NCBI GenBank assembly: GCA_903932865.1
Contig: CAIZHQ010000012.1
Coordinates: 1 to 64,000 of the forward strand
DNA from: an uncultured Burkholderiales bacterium
GTDB taxonomy: Bacteria > Pseudomonadota > Gammaproteobacteria > Burkholderiales > Burkholderiaceae_C
Direction: 5' to 3'
DNA length: 64,000 nt
Shown piece after piece: positions 44,675 to 52,232 of the stretch. Positions within the stretch are counted from its first letter, which is position 1. Every line of letters starts with the position of its first letter. Both the position numbers and the translations under genes were made by a program. Below the pieces are notes generated by a model, which had not been told where the DNA came from, did not search any database, and saw only the letters and a program-made list of their open reading frames with translations.

Positions 44675-46684
44675 TCAAAACGTGGCCTGAACCCCAAATT
44701 TCAAGCTGCGCCCCGGCAAAGGCGACTTGCCAAAAGCGGTGCTGGTCAGGATGGAGGTGGCGCTGTAGGCCAGTTGGTTGGTGAGGTTGTCCAGGCGGGC
44801 AAACCAGTTCAGCACCGTGGCGTCCAACTTTTGGCGGTAAGACACGCTGGCGTTGACCAGGGTGTAAGACCCCGTGGCCACGCTGCCTTCGGGCACGCGC
44901 TTTTGCGCGGCATGCCAGTCGGCCCCCAGCTTGGCGCGCCAAGGCCCTTGGCCATGGACCAGCGTCGCGCCCACACGCAAGGGTGCGATGCGCGGCAAGG
45001 GCTCGCCGGTGCTGGTGTTGGTGGCCCGCACGGTGTCGGCACGCCAGTCCAGATCGAGCGTCGTGGTGTTTTGCCACAGACGCTGACGACCGCTGGCCTC
45101 CAAGCCTCTGAATTGGGCCTTGACGCCTTGGTAGCGCTGCACGGGCAAATCGTCCTCCACGTCCTGCGTGTTCATCAGGCCAATGTAGTTGGCAAACTGG
45201 CTGGCAAAGGCCGTCACATTGGCACTGTTGGGGCCGGACTTCCACTGCACACCTGCATCCAGGCTCTTGGACTTTTCCAGACCCAGGTCTTTGTTGCCGA
45301 TTTCCCAGGCGTGGGTCGCCAGGTGTGGGCCATTGGCAAACAACTCGTAGTCTTTGGGGGCACGCTGTGTCAAGGCCGCGTTGCCGGTCAAAGACCATGC
45401 GGGAGAGAGCTTGAACACCGCCCCAGCAGCCACGCTGAAGGGTGTGAACTTTTGGGTGCCGATGCCCTCGTCAAAACGGTCCAGCTCGGGGTTGCCCAAG
45501 GATTCGACCCGCACCGACTCCCAACGCGCCCCGGCCGTAACTTGGCCCCAATTGGTAGGCAGCTCTTCGTGCACAAAAAGGGCTTGGCTGCGTGTGCGGC
45601 TGAAGGGCGCAAAGGCTTCGTCACCCACCGCAGAAAAGCGGCTCGATTCGGTCTGCACACCGAGCACACCTTGCCAACCGGACAGCGCGCGATGGCGCGC
45701 CTCGATGCGCAGGTCTTGCCCCTTGTTTGAAAAAACGGTTTCAGGCCCACCCTTGAAAAACTCGGTATGCCGGTAATCGGTGTGGCTCAGGCGGGCTTTG
45801 ACGCTGTCAAACCAGCCTGGCAGTTGGCGCACTTGCCCCTCCAGCGCGTAGCGGGTGGTCTTCATGCCAATCGTCACTTCGTCTTCGGCCACGGTGCCGT
45901 AATCGCTTTGGTAGGTGTTGACCGATGCGCCCAAATAGCCGTGGTCCCAAAAGGTGCTGACCCCGAAAGCGCCACCCCGGGCGGTGCTGGCGGAGTTGCA
46001 GATGCGACGGGCATGGCGGGTTTCACCCGTTTTGTCGCAAGCCAATGACACCGGCACGCGCACATCGCCCGTGCGGCGGTCAAAACCGTCCACATGCAAG
46101 GCCCAGCGCTCGTTGCCGCTCTCCACCAAGCCCGCCACGCTGCGCTCGTCGTTGCCCGTGCCCGCCTGAAGTTGGGCCTTGCCCAGCACGCCCGAGATCG
46201 GCGCGCGCGGGATGCGGTTGTCGATCACGTTGACCACCCCGCCCACGGCGCTGCCGCCATAGAGCAAGGCGGCCGGGCCGCGCAGCACCTCAATTCGGTC
46301 GGTAGACAACACGTCCAAAGGCACCGCGTGGTCGTAGCTCAGCGCCGAGGCGTCGAGGCTAGAGGCGCTGTTGTTCAGCACCCGTATGCGGTCGCCATCA
46401 AGACCGCGAATGACGGGGCGGCTGGCGTTGGGACCAAAGTAGGTGCTGGACACGCCGGGCAAACCATTCAAGGTTTCGCCCAAAGTGCTTTGCCCGCGTT
46501 CGAGCAGGTCGGCTCGGCCCATGGTGCTGACGGGCACGGTGGTGCTGTCGCGGCCCAAGGGGTTGCCGGTGATGACGATTTCGCTGGGCACACCCGGTGC
46601 GGCGTTTTGCGCCCGAGCATTTGAAAAAGACAAAGTGGCCAAGCAGGCATAAGCCAAGGCCGAAAGCTGAAAAGAATGTGTCAT
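44675..46684 (-). CDS. TonB-dependent outer-membrane receptor, ZnuD-like
   Basis: 669 aa. Signal peptide MTHSFQLSALAYACLATLSFSNARA. The plug domain contains VPVSTMGRADLLERGQSTLGETL, GPNASRPVIRGLDGDRIRVL, SSLDASALSYDHAVPLD and IEVLRGPAALLYGGSAVGGVVNVID, a series strongly reminiscent of the zinc receptor ZnuD. The barrel follows and ends in a C-terminal Phe (FGVQATF), as needed for outer-membrane insertion. A periplasm- or surface-exposed loop contains a Cys pair around CDKTGETRHARRIC. Zinc as cargo is supported by the His-rich exported protein encoded just upstream, but this remains inference. I see no Zur box by eye. Confidence 0.9.
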   Translation of the reverse strand: MTHSFQLSALAYACLATLSFSNARAQNAAPGVPSEIVITGNPLGRDSTTVPVSTMGRADLLERGQSTLGETLNGLPGVSSTYFGPNASRPVIRGLDGDRIRVLNNSASSLDASALSYDHAVPLDVLSTDRIEVLRGPAALLYGGSAVGGVVNVIDNRIPRAPISGVLGKAQLQAGTGNDERSVAGLVESGNERWALHVDGFDRRTGDVRVPVSLACDKTGETRHARRICNSASTARGGAFGVSTFWDHGYLGASVNTYQSDYGTVAEDEVTIGMKTTRYALEGQVRQLPGWFDSVKARLSHTDYRHTEFFKGGPETVFSNKGQDLRIEARHRALSGWQGVLGVQTESSRFSAVGDEAFAPFSRTRSQALFVHEELPTNWGQVTAGARWESVRVESLGNPELDRFDEGIGTQKFTPFSVAAGAVFKLSPAWSLTGNAALTQRAPKDYELFANGPHLATHAWEIGNKDLGLEKSKSLDAGVQWKSGPNSANVTAFASQFANYIGLMNTQDVEDDLPVQRYQGVKAQFRGLEASGRQRLWQNTTTLDLDWRADTVRATNTSTGEPLPRIAPLRVGATLVHGQGPWRAKLGADWHAAQKRVPEGSVATGSYTLVNASVSYRQKLDATVLNWFARLDNLTNQLAYSATSILTSTAFGKSPLPGRSLKFGVQATF

Positions 46685-46762
46685 GACAATGTGATTTGGA
46701 AAACAAGAACAGGCAAGCGCCTTCCGTCACAGACGGAAAGCCAGCCAGACAAGATCAGGGAT

Positions 46763-47161
46763 TCAAATCAACACAGGCGGCGCACGGGCTTGCGCCGAGG
46801 ACCAGAGGTCTTGGTCCGGAGAAAAAGCCACCCGAAAAATGGGGGGCACCATGGCCACCCTCGGGGCCAGGCTGGGTGAGCACGGAGCACTCAGCCGTTC
46901 GGCTTGGGACAGGTGGTCCAGCACACGGCACAGATCGGCGTCGGCCTCGTGGCCCAGGGCGTGCGAGTGGCCTTCGTGCGCTTGTTCATCTTGCTCATGC
47001 CCAGCATGCGCATGTGCCTCGTGCAGCACATCCGGCGAGGAGATCGCCTGCCCAGACCCGTGCTCAATCCCATGCCACTGACCCCAAAGTGGGGCCCAAA
47101 GCAAGGCAGCCACCAACAGGGTGTGCAGCCAAACTGGCAGCCGTGAACGAGAAAAGCTCAT
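46763..47161 (-). CDS. Histidine-rich exported protein next to the ZnuD-like receptor
   Basis: 132 aa from ATG 47161 (MSFSRSRLPVWLHTLLVAALLW: signal peptide or anchor). The mature part has a dense His cluster (HEAHAHAGHEQDEQAHEGHSHALGHE) followed by a Cys-containing helix, DLCRVLDHLSQAERL. This make-up suits periplasmic or outer-membrane metal binding, most likely zinc. It lies 78 bases upstream of the receptor gene on the same strand, so the two may be cotranscribed. No characterised family recognised; the start lacks a good ribosome site. Confidence 0.75.
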   Translation of the reverse strand: MSFSRSRLPVWLHTLLVAALLWAPLWGQWHGIEHGSGQAISSPDVLHEAHAHAGHEQDEQAHEGHSHALGHEADADLCRVLDHLSQAERLSAPCSPSLAPRVAMVPPIFRVAFSPDQDLWSSAQARAPPVLI

Positions 47162-47186
47162 GAAGGGCGGAGTGGACTGCAACGCA

Positions 47187-47426
47187 TCAATGCACGTGCT
47201 TCATGCCGCAGTATTTGCCCAGCGCCAGACCCTTGCATGCGGCTTGCAGCTCCTTGGTGCATTGGTCCGGTTTTTTGCCGGACTCCAGGCATTTGGCAGC
47301 CGCCTCGTGGGCTTCGGCCATGGCGCGGTGGCGAGCAATGTCCTGCTCGACCTCTTTTTTGGAGTGTTGCGCCATAGCCCCCCAGGACAAGCTCATGGCA
47401 ACAAGAAAAAAAGCAATTTTTTTCAT
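47187..47426 (-). CDS. Small exported Cys/His-containing protein
   Basis: 79 aa from ATG 47426. Signal peptide MKKIAFFLVAMSLSWGAMA, then a mostly helical mature chain of about 59 residues with four cysteines (AKCLE, DQCTK, AACKG, KYCGM) and a terminal MKHVH. The spacing suggests two disulfides, or a metal site together with the C-terminal histidines. Upstream of the His-rich gene by 25 bases on the same strand, so probably part of the same unit. Function unknown. Confidence 0.75.
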   Translation of the reverse strand: MKKIAFFLVAMSLSWGAMAQHSKKEVEQDIARHRAMAEAHEAAAKCLESGKKPDQCTKELQAACKGLALGKYCGMKHVH

Positions 47427-47501
47427 GGATTTTCTTGAAGTGATTTGCAATGCAGTGGTAAGTTTCGGAGCGGGCATCGGCCGATGCCCGCAGCGCCATT
47501 G

Positions 47502-48035
47502 TCACTCACGCACCAGACGTGCAAACGTCTTTTTGAATTTGGCCACCTTGGGCGCGGCCACGGCCATGCAGTAACCTTGATAGGGGTTGCGCTCAAAGAA
47601 GTCCTGGTGGTACTCCTCGGCCGCGCTGTAATTGGCCAGCGCCAGCACCTCGGTCACGATGGGCTGGCCAAAGGCGCGGGCCGTCGTCAATTCGGCGACC
47701 ATTGCCCGCGCCTCTGCGGCCTGCTCGGGTGCGGTGAAGTAGATGCCACTGCGGTACTGGGTGCCGGTGTCGTTGCCTTGGCGGTTCAGCGTGGTCGGAT
47801 CGTGGATGACAAAAAAGATTTCAAGCAGCTCGCGGGTGCTGACCTGCGCGGGGTCGTACTCGAGTTTGACCACTTCGTTGTGGCCGGTGCGGCCGGTGCA
47901 GACTTCATCGTAGGTGGGGTCCACAGTTTGGCCGTTGCAATAGCCCGACTCCACATCGGTGACACCACGCACCTTGACGTACACCGCCTCGGTACACCAA
48001 AAGCAGCCTCCGCCTAAGATCAGGGTTTGGGTCAT
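47502..48035 (-). CDS. msrA: Peptide-methionine (S)-S-oxide reductase MsrA
   Basis: 177 aa. Catalytic motif GCFWC at residues 10-14, with the nucleophilic Cys first, then GYCNG and HNEVVKLEYDP as family signatures. The end retains HQDFFERNPYQGYC, where the last Cys may act as resolving residue. Reduces methionine-S-sulfoxide in oxidised proteins. AAGGA sits five bases before ATG. Confidence 0.96.
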   Translation of the reverse strand: MTQTLILGGGCFWCTEAVYVKVRGVTDVESGYCNGQTVDPTYDEVCTGRTGHNEVVKLEYDPAQVSTRELLEIFFVIHDPTTLNRQGNDTGTQYRSGIYFTAPEQAAEARAMVAELTTARAFGQPIVTEVLALANYSAAEEYHQDFFERNPYQGYCMAVAAPKVAKFKKTFARLVRE

Positions 48036-48062
48036 ATGGGTTCCTTGTTGAACAGGTTTGAA

Positions 48063-48953
48063 TTATCCGTGAGGCAGCAGCCCGCTCTGTACCGCTTGCA
48101 CAAAGTCCTCCAGCGCCGCTTGGTCTCGGTCGCTGCGCCACAGGCAACGGGTGTCGTAACGTGCATCGACCGCACGCAGCGGTACAAACACCGCGCCCGC
48201 CAGCGCCGACTGCTGAAGGGCCTGCGGCACCAGCGCCACACCCAGGCCTTGAGACACCACGGACACCACGCTCAACCAATGGCGCAGCTCATGCACCACC
48301 TGCGGCATCCAACCGGCCTGCTCGCACAGCATCACGATGCGCTCGTGGTAATCGGGCGACACCGTGCGGGACACCACCACCAGGTCTTGCCCGGCCAGCG
48401 CCCCCAGGCCGATGCTTGCACGCCCCGCCAGCGGATGGCCAGAGGGCAAACAAGCCACCAAGGGCTGGCTGGCGACCAAAATCTGCTCGAAACCCGGCGG
48501 AACGCGGGGCGTGTGCACAAAACCGACATCCAGGCGTTCGCGCAGCAAGTCCGACAGCTGTTCCGACGAACTCAATTCGCGCAGCACCAAGCGCAAACGC
48601 GGGTGGCTCGCCTGAAAGCAACTGAGGATTTGCGGCAGGCCGCAATACAGCATGGTCCCGGCAAAACCGATGAGCAGCTGGCCCGACTGGCCCTCGGCCA
48701 CATCGCGCGCCTCACGCGCCGCCGCACTGGCCTGTGCCAGCAAAGACCGGGCGGCGGGCACAAAAGCCTGGCCTGCCGCCGTGAGCTGCACGCCCCGGCT
48801 GTTGCGGTTGAACAGCTGCGCGCCCACCGAGGCTTCGAGCTGCTGGATGTTCAGGCTGAGCGGCGGCTGCGAGATGGACAAGCGGTGGGCCGCGCGGCCA
48901 AAGTGCAGCTCTTCGGCCAGCATGAGGAAATAGCGCAGGTGACGGAATTCCAT
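48063..48953 (-). CDS. LysR-family transcriptional regulator
   Basis: 296 aa. N-terminal winged HTH: MEFRHLRYFLMLAEELHFGRAAHRLSISQPPLSLNIQQLE. The rest is the periplasmic-binding-protein-like effector domain. The gene is divergent from gcdH with a 99-base gap, the classic arrangement of a LysR regulator and its target. A dyad at 48969-48989 lies 15 bases upstream of its start. By position it probably controls glutarate/lysine degradation through gcdH. Confidence 0.92.
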   Translation of the reverse strand: MEFRHLRYFLMLAEELHFGRAAHRLSISQPPLSLNIQQLEASVGAQLFNRNSRGVQLTAAGQAFVPAARSLLAQASAAAREARDVAEGQSGQLLIGFAGTMLYCGLPQILSCFQASHPRLRLVLRELSSSEQLSDLLRERLDVGFVHTPRVPPGFEQILVASQPLVACLPSGHPLAGRASIGLGALAGQDLVVVSRTVSPDYHERIVMLCEQAGWMPQVVHELRHWLSVVSVVSQGLGVALVPQALQQSALAGAVFVPLRAVDARYDTRCLWRSDRDQAALEDFVQAVQSGLLPHG

Positions 48954-48968
48954 GAATTAAAATAATGT

Positions 48969-48989
48969 ATTGATGTATAGACAATCAAT
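48969..48989. promoter_or_regulatory. Candidate LysR binding site between the regulator and gcdH
   Basis: ATTGAT-N9-ATCAAT, perfect 6-bp arms in an AT-rich patch. A TAGACAA direct repeat overlaps it (48978-48984 region and again about 15 bases on). The location is right for autoregulation and activation of gcdH. Confidence 0.5.
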
Positions 48990-49052
48990 ATTAGACAACT
49001 ATTCATCTCGCCATCACAATGGCTATCAAGATTTTTCACGGAGACACCCACC

Positions 49053-50240
49053 ATGGCTACGCCCAAAAACACTTTCAGCTGGGAAGACCCCTTCCAGCTC
49101 AGCGCACAACTGACCGACGACGAGCGTCAGGTGCAAGAAGCCGCCCGTGCCTACTGCCAGGAACGTCTTCTGCCCCGCGTGACCGACGCCTTTTTGAAAG
49201 AAACCACCGACGTGGCCATCTTCCGCGAGATGGGCGAGCTGGGCCTTTTGGGGGCCACCATTCCCGAACAGTACGGCGGCGCGGGCCTGAACTACGTGTG
49301 CTACGGCCTGGTCGCGCGCGAAGTCGAGCGCGTGGATTCAGGCTACCGCTCCATGATGAGCGTGCAGTCTTCTCTGGTGATGCTGCCCATCAACGACTTT
49401 GGCAGCGAAGCCCAAAAACAAAAATACCTGCCCAAACTGGCGCGTGGCGAGTGGATCGGCTGCTTTGGCCTGACCGAACCCAACCACGGCTCCGACCCCG
49501 GCAGCATGATCACCCGTGCCAAGAAAGTGCCCGGCGGCTACAGCCTCAGTGGCGCCAAGATGTGGATCACCAACAGCCCGATTGCCGACGTGTTCGTGGT
49601 CTGGGCCAAGGACGATGGAGGCCAGATCCGTGGTTTTATTTTGGAAAAAGGCTGGAAAGGCCTGAGCGCTCCCGCCGTGCACGGCAAGGTCGGCCTGCGT
49701 GCCTCGATCACCGGCGAGATCGTCATGGACGAGGTGTTTTGCCCCGAAGAAAACGCCTTCCCTGAAGTGCGCGGTTTGAAAGGCCCCTTCACTTGCTTGA
49801 ACAGCGCCCGCTACGGCATCGCCTGGGGCGCCTTGGGCGCTGCCGAAGACTGCTACACCCGCGCCCGTCAGTACGTGATGGACCGCCAGCAGTTCGGCCG
49901 TCCCTTGGCCGCCAACCAGCTGATTCAGAAGAAACTGGCCGACATGCTGACCGAGATCAGCCTGGGCCTGCAAGGGTGTCTGCGCCTGGGCCGCATGAAG
50001 GACGAAGGCACCGCTTCGGTGGACCTGACCTCCATTCTCAAGCGCAACAGCTGCGGCAAGGCGCTCGACATCGCCCGCATGGCACGCGACATGATGGGCG
50101 GCAACGGCATCAGTGCCGAATACGGCGTGGCCCGACACCTGGTGAACCTGGAGGTGGTCAACACTTACGAAGGCACGCACGATGTGCACGCTTTGATTTT
50201 GGGCCGTGCCATCACTGGGATTCCTGCTTTCTCAAATTAA
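49053..50240 (+). CDS. gcdH: Glutaryl-CoA dehydrogenase
   Basis: 395 aa acyl-CoA dehydrogenase. FAD-dependent oxidation and decarboxylation of glutaryl-CoA to crotonyl-CoA in lysine and tryptophan breakdown. Hallmarks: [19 protein letters not shown] at the start, [27 protein letters not shown] and [18 protein letters not shown]. The catalytic Glu is near residue 370 in [17 protein letters not shown]. The TEPNHGSDP and [11 protein letters not shown] phrases distinguish GcdH from short-chain acyl-CoA dehydrogenases. Confidence 0.95.
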   Translation: MATPKNTFSWEDPFQLSAQLTDDERQVQEAARAYCQERLLPRVTDAFLKETTDVAIFREMGELGLLGATIPEQYGGAGLNYVCYGLVAREVERVDSGYRSMMSVQSSLVMLPINDFGSEAQKQKYLPKLARGEWIGCFGLTEPNHGSDPGSMITRAKKVPGGYSLSGAKMWITNSPIADVFVVWAKDDGGQIRGFILEKGWKGLSAPAVHGKVGLRASITGEIVMDEVFCPEENAFPEVRGLKGPFTCLNSARYGIAWGALGAAEDCYTRARQYVMDRQQFGRPLAANQLIQKKLADMLTEISLGLQGCLRLGRMKDEGTASVDLTSILKRNSCGKALDIARMARDMMGGNGISAEYGVARHLVNLEVVNTYEGTHDVHALILGRAITGIPAFSN

Positions 50241-50260
50241 GGCTTGGAACCCAACAAGTC

Positions 50261-50288
50261 AAAGGCTGCCCATGGGCAGCCTTTTTTT
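50261..50288 (+). terminator. Terminator of gcdH
   Basis: AAAGGCTGCCCA pairs perfectly with TGGGCAGCCTTT, ending in a run of seven T. Confidence 0.92.
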
Positions 50289-50315
50289 GTTGCCAGCCCA
50301 GAGTACGCTTGTGCC

Positions 50316-50364
50316 TTGACGAAGACCTGCGCAAACCGTACATTACTAACCATTCAGTCATTAA
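50316..50364 (+). promoter_or_regulatory. Promoter and overlapping operator of the tetR-RND operon
   Basis: TTGACG at 50316-50321 and TACATT at 50339-50344, exactly 17 bases apart, form a good sigma-70 promoter. An imperfect 22-bp dyad (50343-50364, TTACTAAC...GTCATTAA) starts in the -10 box and covers the likely start point, as expected for a self-repressing TetR protein. The leader is short, about 20 bases. Confidence 0.6.
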
Positions 50365-50371
50365 ATCACCC

Positions 50372-51016
50372 GTGAGCAACGCCGACCCCCACGCCCCCCA
50401 CAAACGCGAACGACGCAAACAAGACCGCCCGGGCGAATTGCTCGAAGCAGCGCTGGACTTGTTTGTCGAAAAAGGCTTTGCCGCCACCCGAGTGGAAGAG
50501 GTGGCCTTGCGGGCTGGCGTGTCCAAAGGCACTTTGTTTTTATACTTTCCCAGTAAGGAAGACCTGTTCAAAGCCGTGGTCCGCGAGAACGTGGTCGCCC
50601 CCGTGGCCCAAGGCGCGGCCGAAGTGGCGCAATATCAGGGCAGCGCCAGCGAATTGATCGAGTGGATGATGCTGCAATGGTGGCGGCGCTACGGTGCCAC
50701 CAAGGCTTCAGGCATTTCCAAACTGGTGATGAGTGAGGCCAACAACTTTCCGGACCTGGCTGATTTTTTCCGCACCGAAGTCATCACGCCCGCCCACGCC
50801 TTGGTGCGCAGCGCCTTACAGGGCGGCATTGACAAGGGGGAGTTCCGTGCCGTCAATGTGGAACTGACGCTGCACTCGGTCATGTCCCCTTTGCTGTTTT
50901 TGGTGATGTGGAAGCACTCCATGGGGCCGTGCTGCCCCAGCCATGAGCAAATTGACCCGGAAGCCTTCATCTCGCAACACGCACAATTGTTGGCCCGAGG
51001 CCTGTCGCAACCCTGA
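50372..51016 (+). CDS. TetR-family repressor of the RND efflux operon
   Basis: 214 aa from GTG 50372. A basic N-terminus (HKRERRKQDRPGELLEAALDLFVEKGFAATRVEEVALRAGVSKGTLFLYFPSKEDLF) gives the complete TetR HTH; the C-terminal ligand domain is all helical. It lies 27 bases before the adaptor gene on the same strand, so it is the first gene of the efflux operon. It probably represses its own promoter, with the ligand being a pump substrate. Confidence 0.92.
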   Translation: MSNADPHAPHKRERRKQDRPGELLEAALDLFVEKGFAATRVEEVALRAGVSKGTLFLYFPSKEDLFKAVVRENVVAPVAQGAAEVAQYQGSASELIEWMMLQWWRRYGATKASGISKLVMSEANNFPDLADFFRTEVITPAHALVRSALQGGIDKGEFRAVNVELTLHSVMSPLLFLVMWKHSMGPCCPSHEQIDPEAFISQHAQLLARGLSQP

Positions 51017-51043
51017 TCCTTACCGGATCACACCCGTCTCACC

Positions 51044-52219
51044 ATGAAAAAATCAACCCTTTGGATCCTCTCGGCCGTGGCGCTGGCCGCACTCGTCGCG
51101 GGCGGTACCCGCTGGGCCAGCCAACGCCAGGCTGCCACAGCCCCGGCGACGTCCACTGCCGCCGCGGTGGCCAGCATCGAGCTGGCCGCCTCCGACGTGT
51201 TCACCGCCCGGACCCAAACCCTGAGCTTGGGTATCGCCGTATCAGGACCTCTCAAAGCCACCCACAGCGCCGTGGTCAAGGCCCGTGTGGCCGGTGAGCT
51301 GCAAGAGCTGAACGTGCGTGAAGGCGACCGCGTACAAGCTGGGCAGGTGATCGCCCGCATCGACCCCTCTGAATACCAAGCGCGCGTGCGGCAGGCGCAG
51401 CAGCAATCCGATTCAGCCAAAGCCCAGGTGGACATTGCCCAGCGCCAGTTTGACAACAACCAAGCACTGGTGAACCAAGGCTTCATTTCGCAAACCGCCC
51501 TGCTCAACTCCCAGGCCAGCCTGAACGGGGCCAAGGCCACGCACGCGGCGGCAATGGCGGCACTGGACCTGGCCGACAAGTCACTGGCGGACGCCACGCT
51601 GCGCTCGCCACTGACGGGCGTGGTGGCGCAGCGCCTGGTCCAACCTGGCGAGCGCGTGGCCATCGAGGCCCGGCTGGTCGAAGTGATCAACCTCTCGCAA
51701 CTGGAGATGGAAGCCGCCCTGACAGCCGAAGACGCCAGCCGCGTGCGGGTGGGCATGACAGCGCAGTTGCAAGTGGAAGGCGTGGCCAAGCTGGTGCCCG
51801 CCAAAGTCTTGCGCATCAACCCCAGCGCCCAAATGGGCAGCCGCAGCGTCGTGGTTTACTTGGGCGTCCAGGGCCGCGAAGGCTTGCGCCAAGGGCTGTT
51901 TTCCCAGGGCACCCTGGAAACGCAAAGCCTGCAGGTGCTGGCCGTGCCCGTGAGCAGCGTGCGCATCGACAAACCGCAGCCCTATGTGCAGGTGGTGCAG
52001 GAAGGCCTGGTGCGGCACATCACGGTGCGGACCGGCGAGCGCAGCGAAGGTGAGCAACAAAACCTGGTGGCCGTGACCGGTGTGTCCGAAGGCCAGCAAG
52101 TGCTGTCGGGCAGCGTCGGGGCTTTGCGCGAAGGGGTGCAAGTCAAGTTCACGGCGACGGCCAAGTCAGGTTTATCCCCGACTGCGGCGCAGGCCACCGC
52201 CGCCAGCACACCGAAATAG
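51044..52219 (+). CDS. RND efflux periplasmic adaptor (membrane fusion protein)
   Basis: 391 aa. N-terminal anchor MKKSTLWILSAVALAALVAGG. Beta-barrel, lipoyl and hairpin organisation: VVKARVAGELQELNVREGDRVQAGQVIARIDPSEY (first lipoyl half), an alpha hairpin with AQVDIAQRQFDNNQALVNQGFIS, then LRSPLTGVVAQRLVQPGERV (second lipoyl half). It lacks an obvious lipobox. Connects the inner-membrane pump to a TolC-type channel, here probably the one at 56477. Confidence 0.94.
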   Translation: MKKSTLWILSAVALAALVAGGTRWASQRQAATAPATSTAAAVASIELAASDVFTARTQTLSLGIAVSGPLKATHSAVVKARVAGELQELNVREGDRVQAGQVIARIDPSEYQARVRQAQQQSDSAKAQVDIAQRQFDNNQALVNQGFISQTALLNSQASLNGAKATHAAAMAALDLADKSLADATLRSPLTGVVAQRLVQPGERVAIEARLVEVINLSQLEMEAALTAEDASRVRVGMTAQLQVEGVAKLVPAKVLRINPSAQMGSRSVVVYLGVQGREGLRQGLFSQGTLETQSLQVLAVPVSSVRIDKPQPYVQVVQEGLVRHITVRTGERSEGEQQNLVAVTGVSEGQQVLSGSVGALREGVQVKFTATAKSGLSPTAAQATAASTPK

Positions 52220-52232
52220 CAGGGTTGACAGC

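Noticed and set aside
46685..46762. Possible Zur box upstream of the ZnuD-like receptor
   Set aside because: I searched the gap by eye for an AT-rich palindrome of the GTTATGTTATAACATAAC kind and found none.
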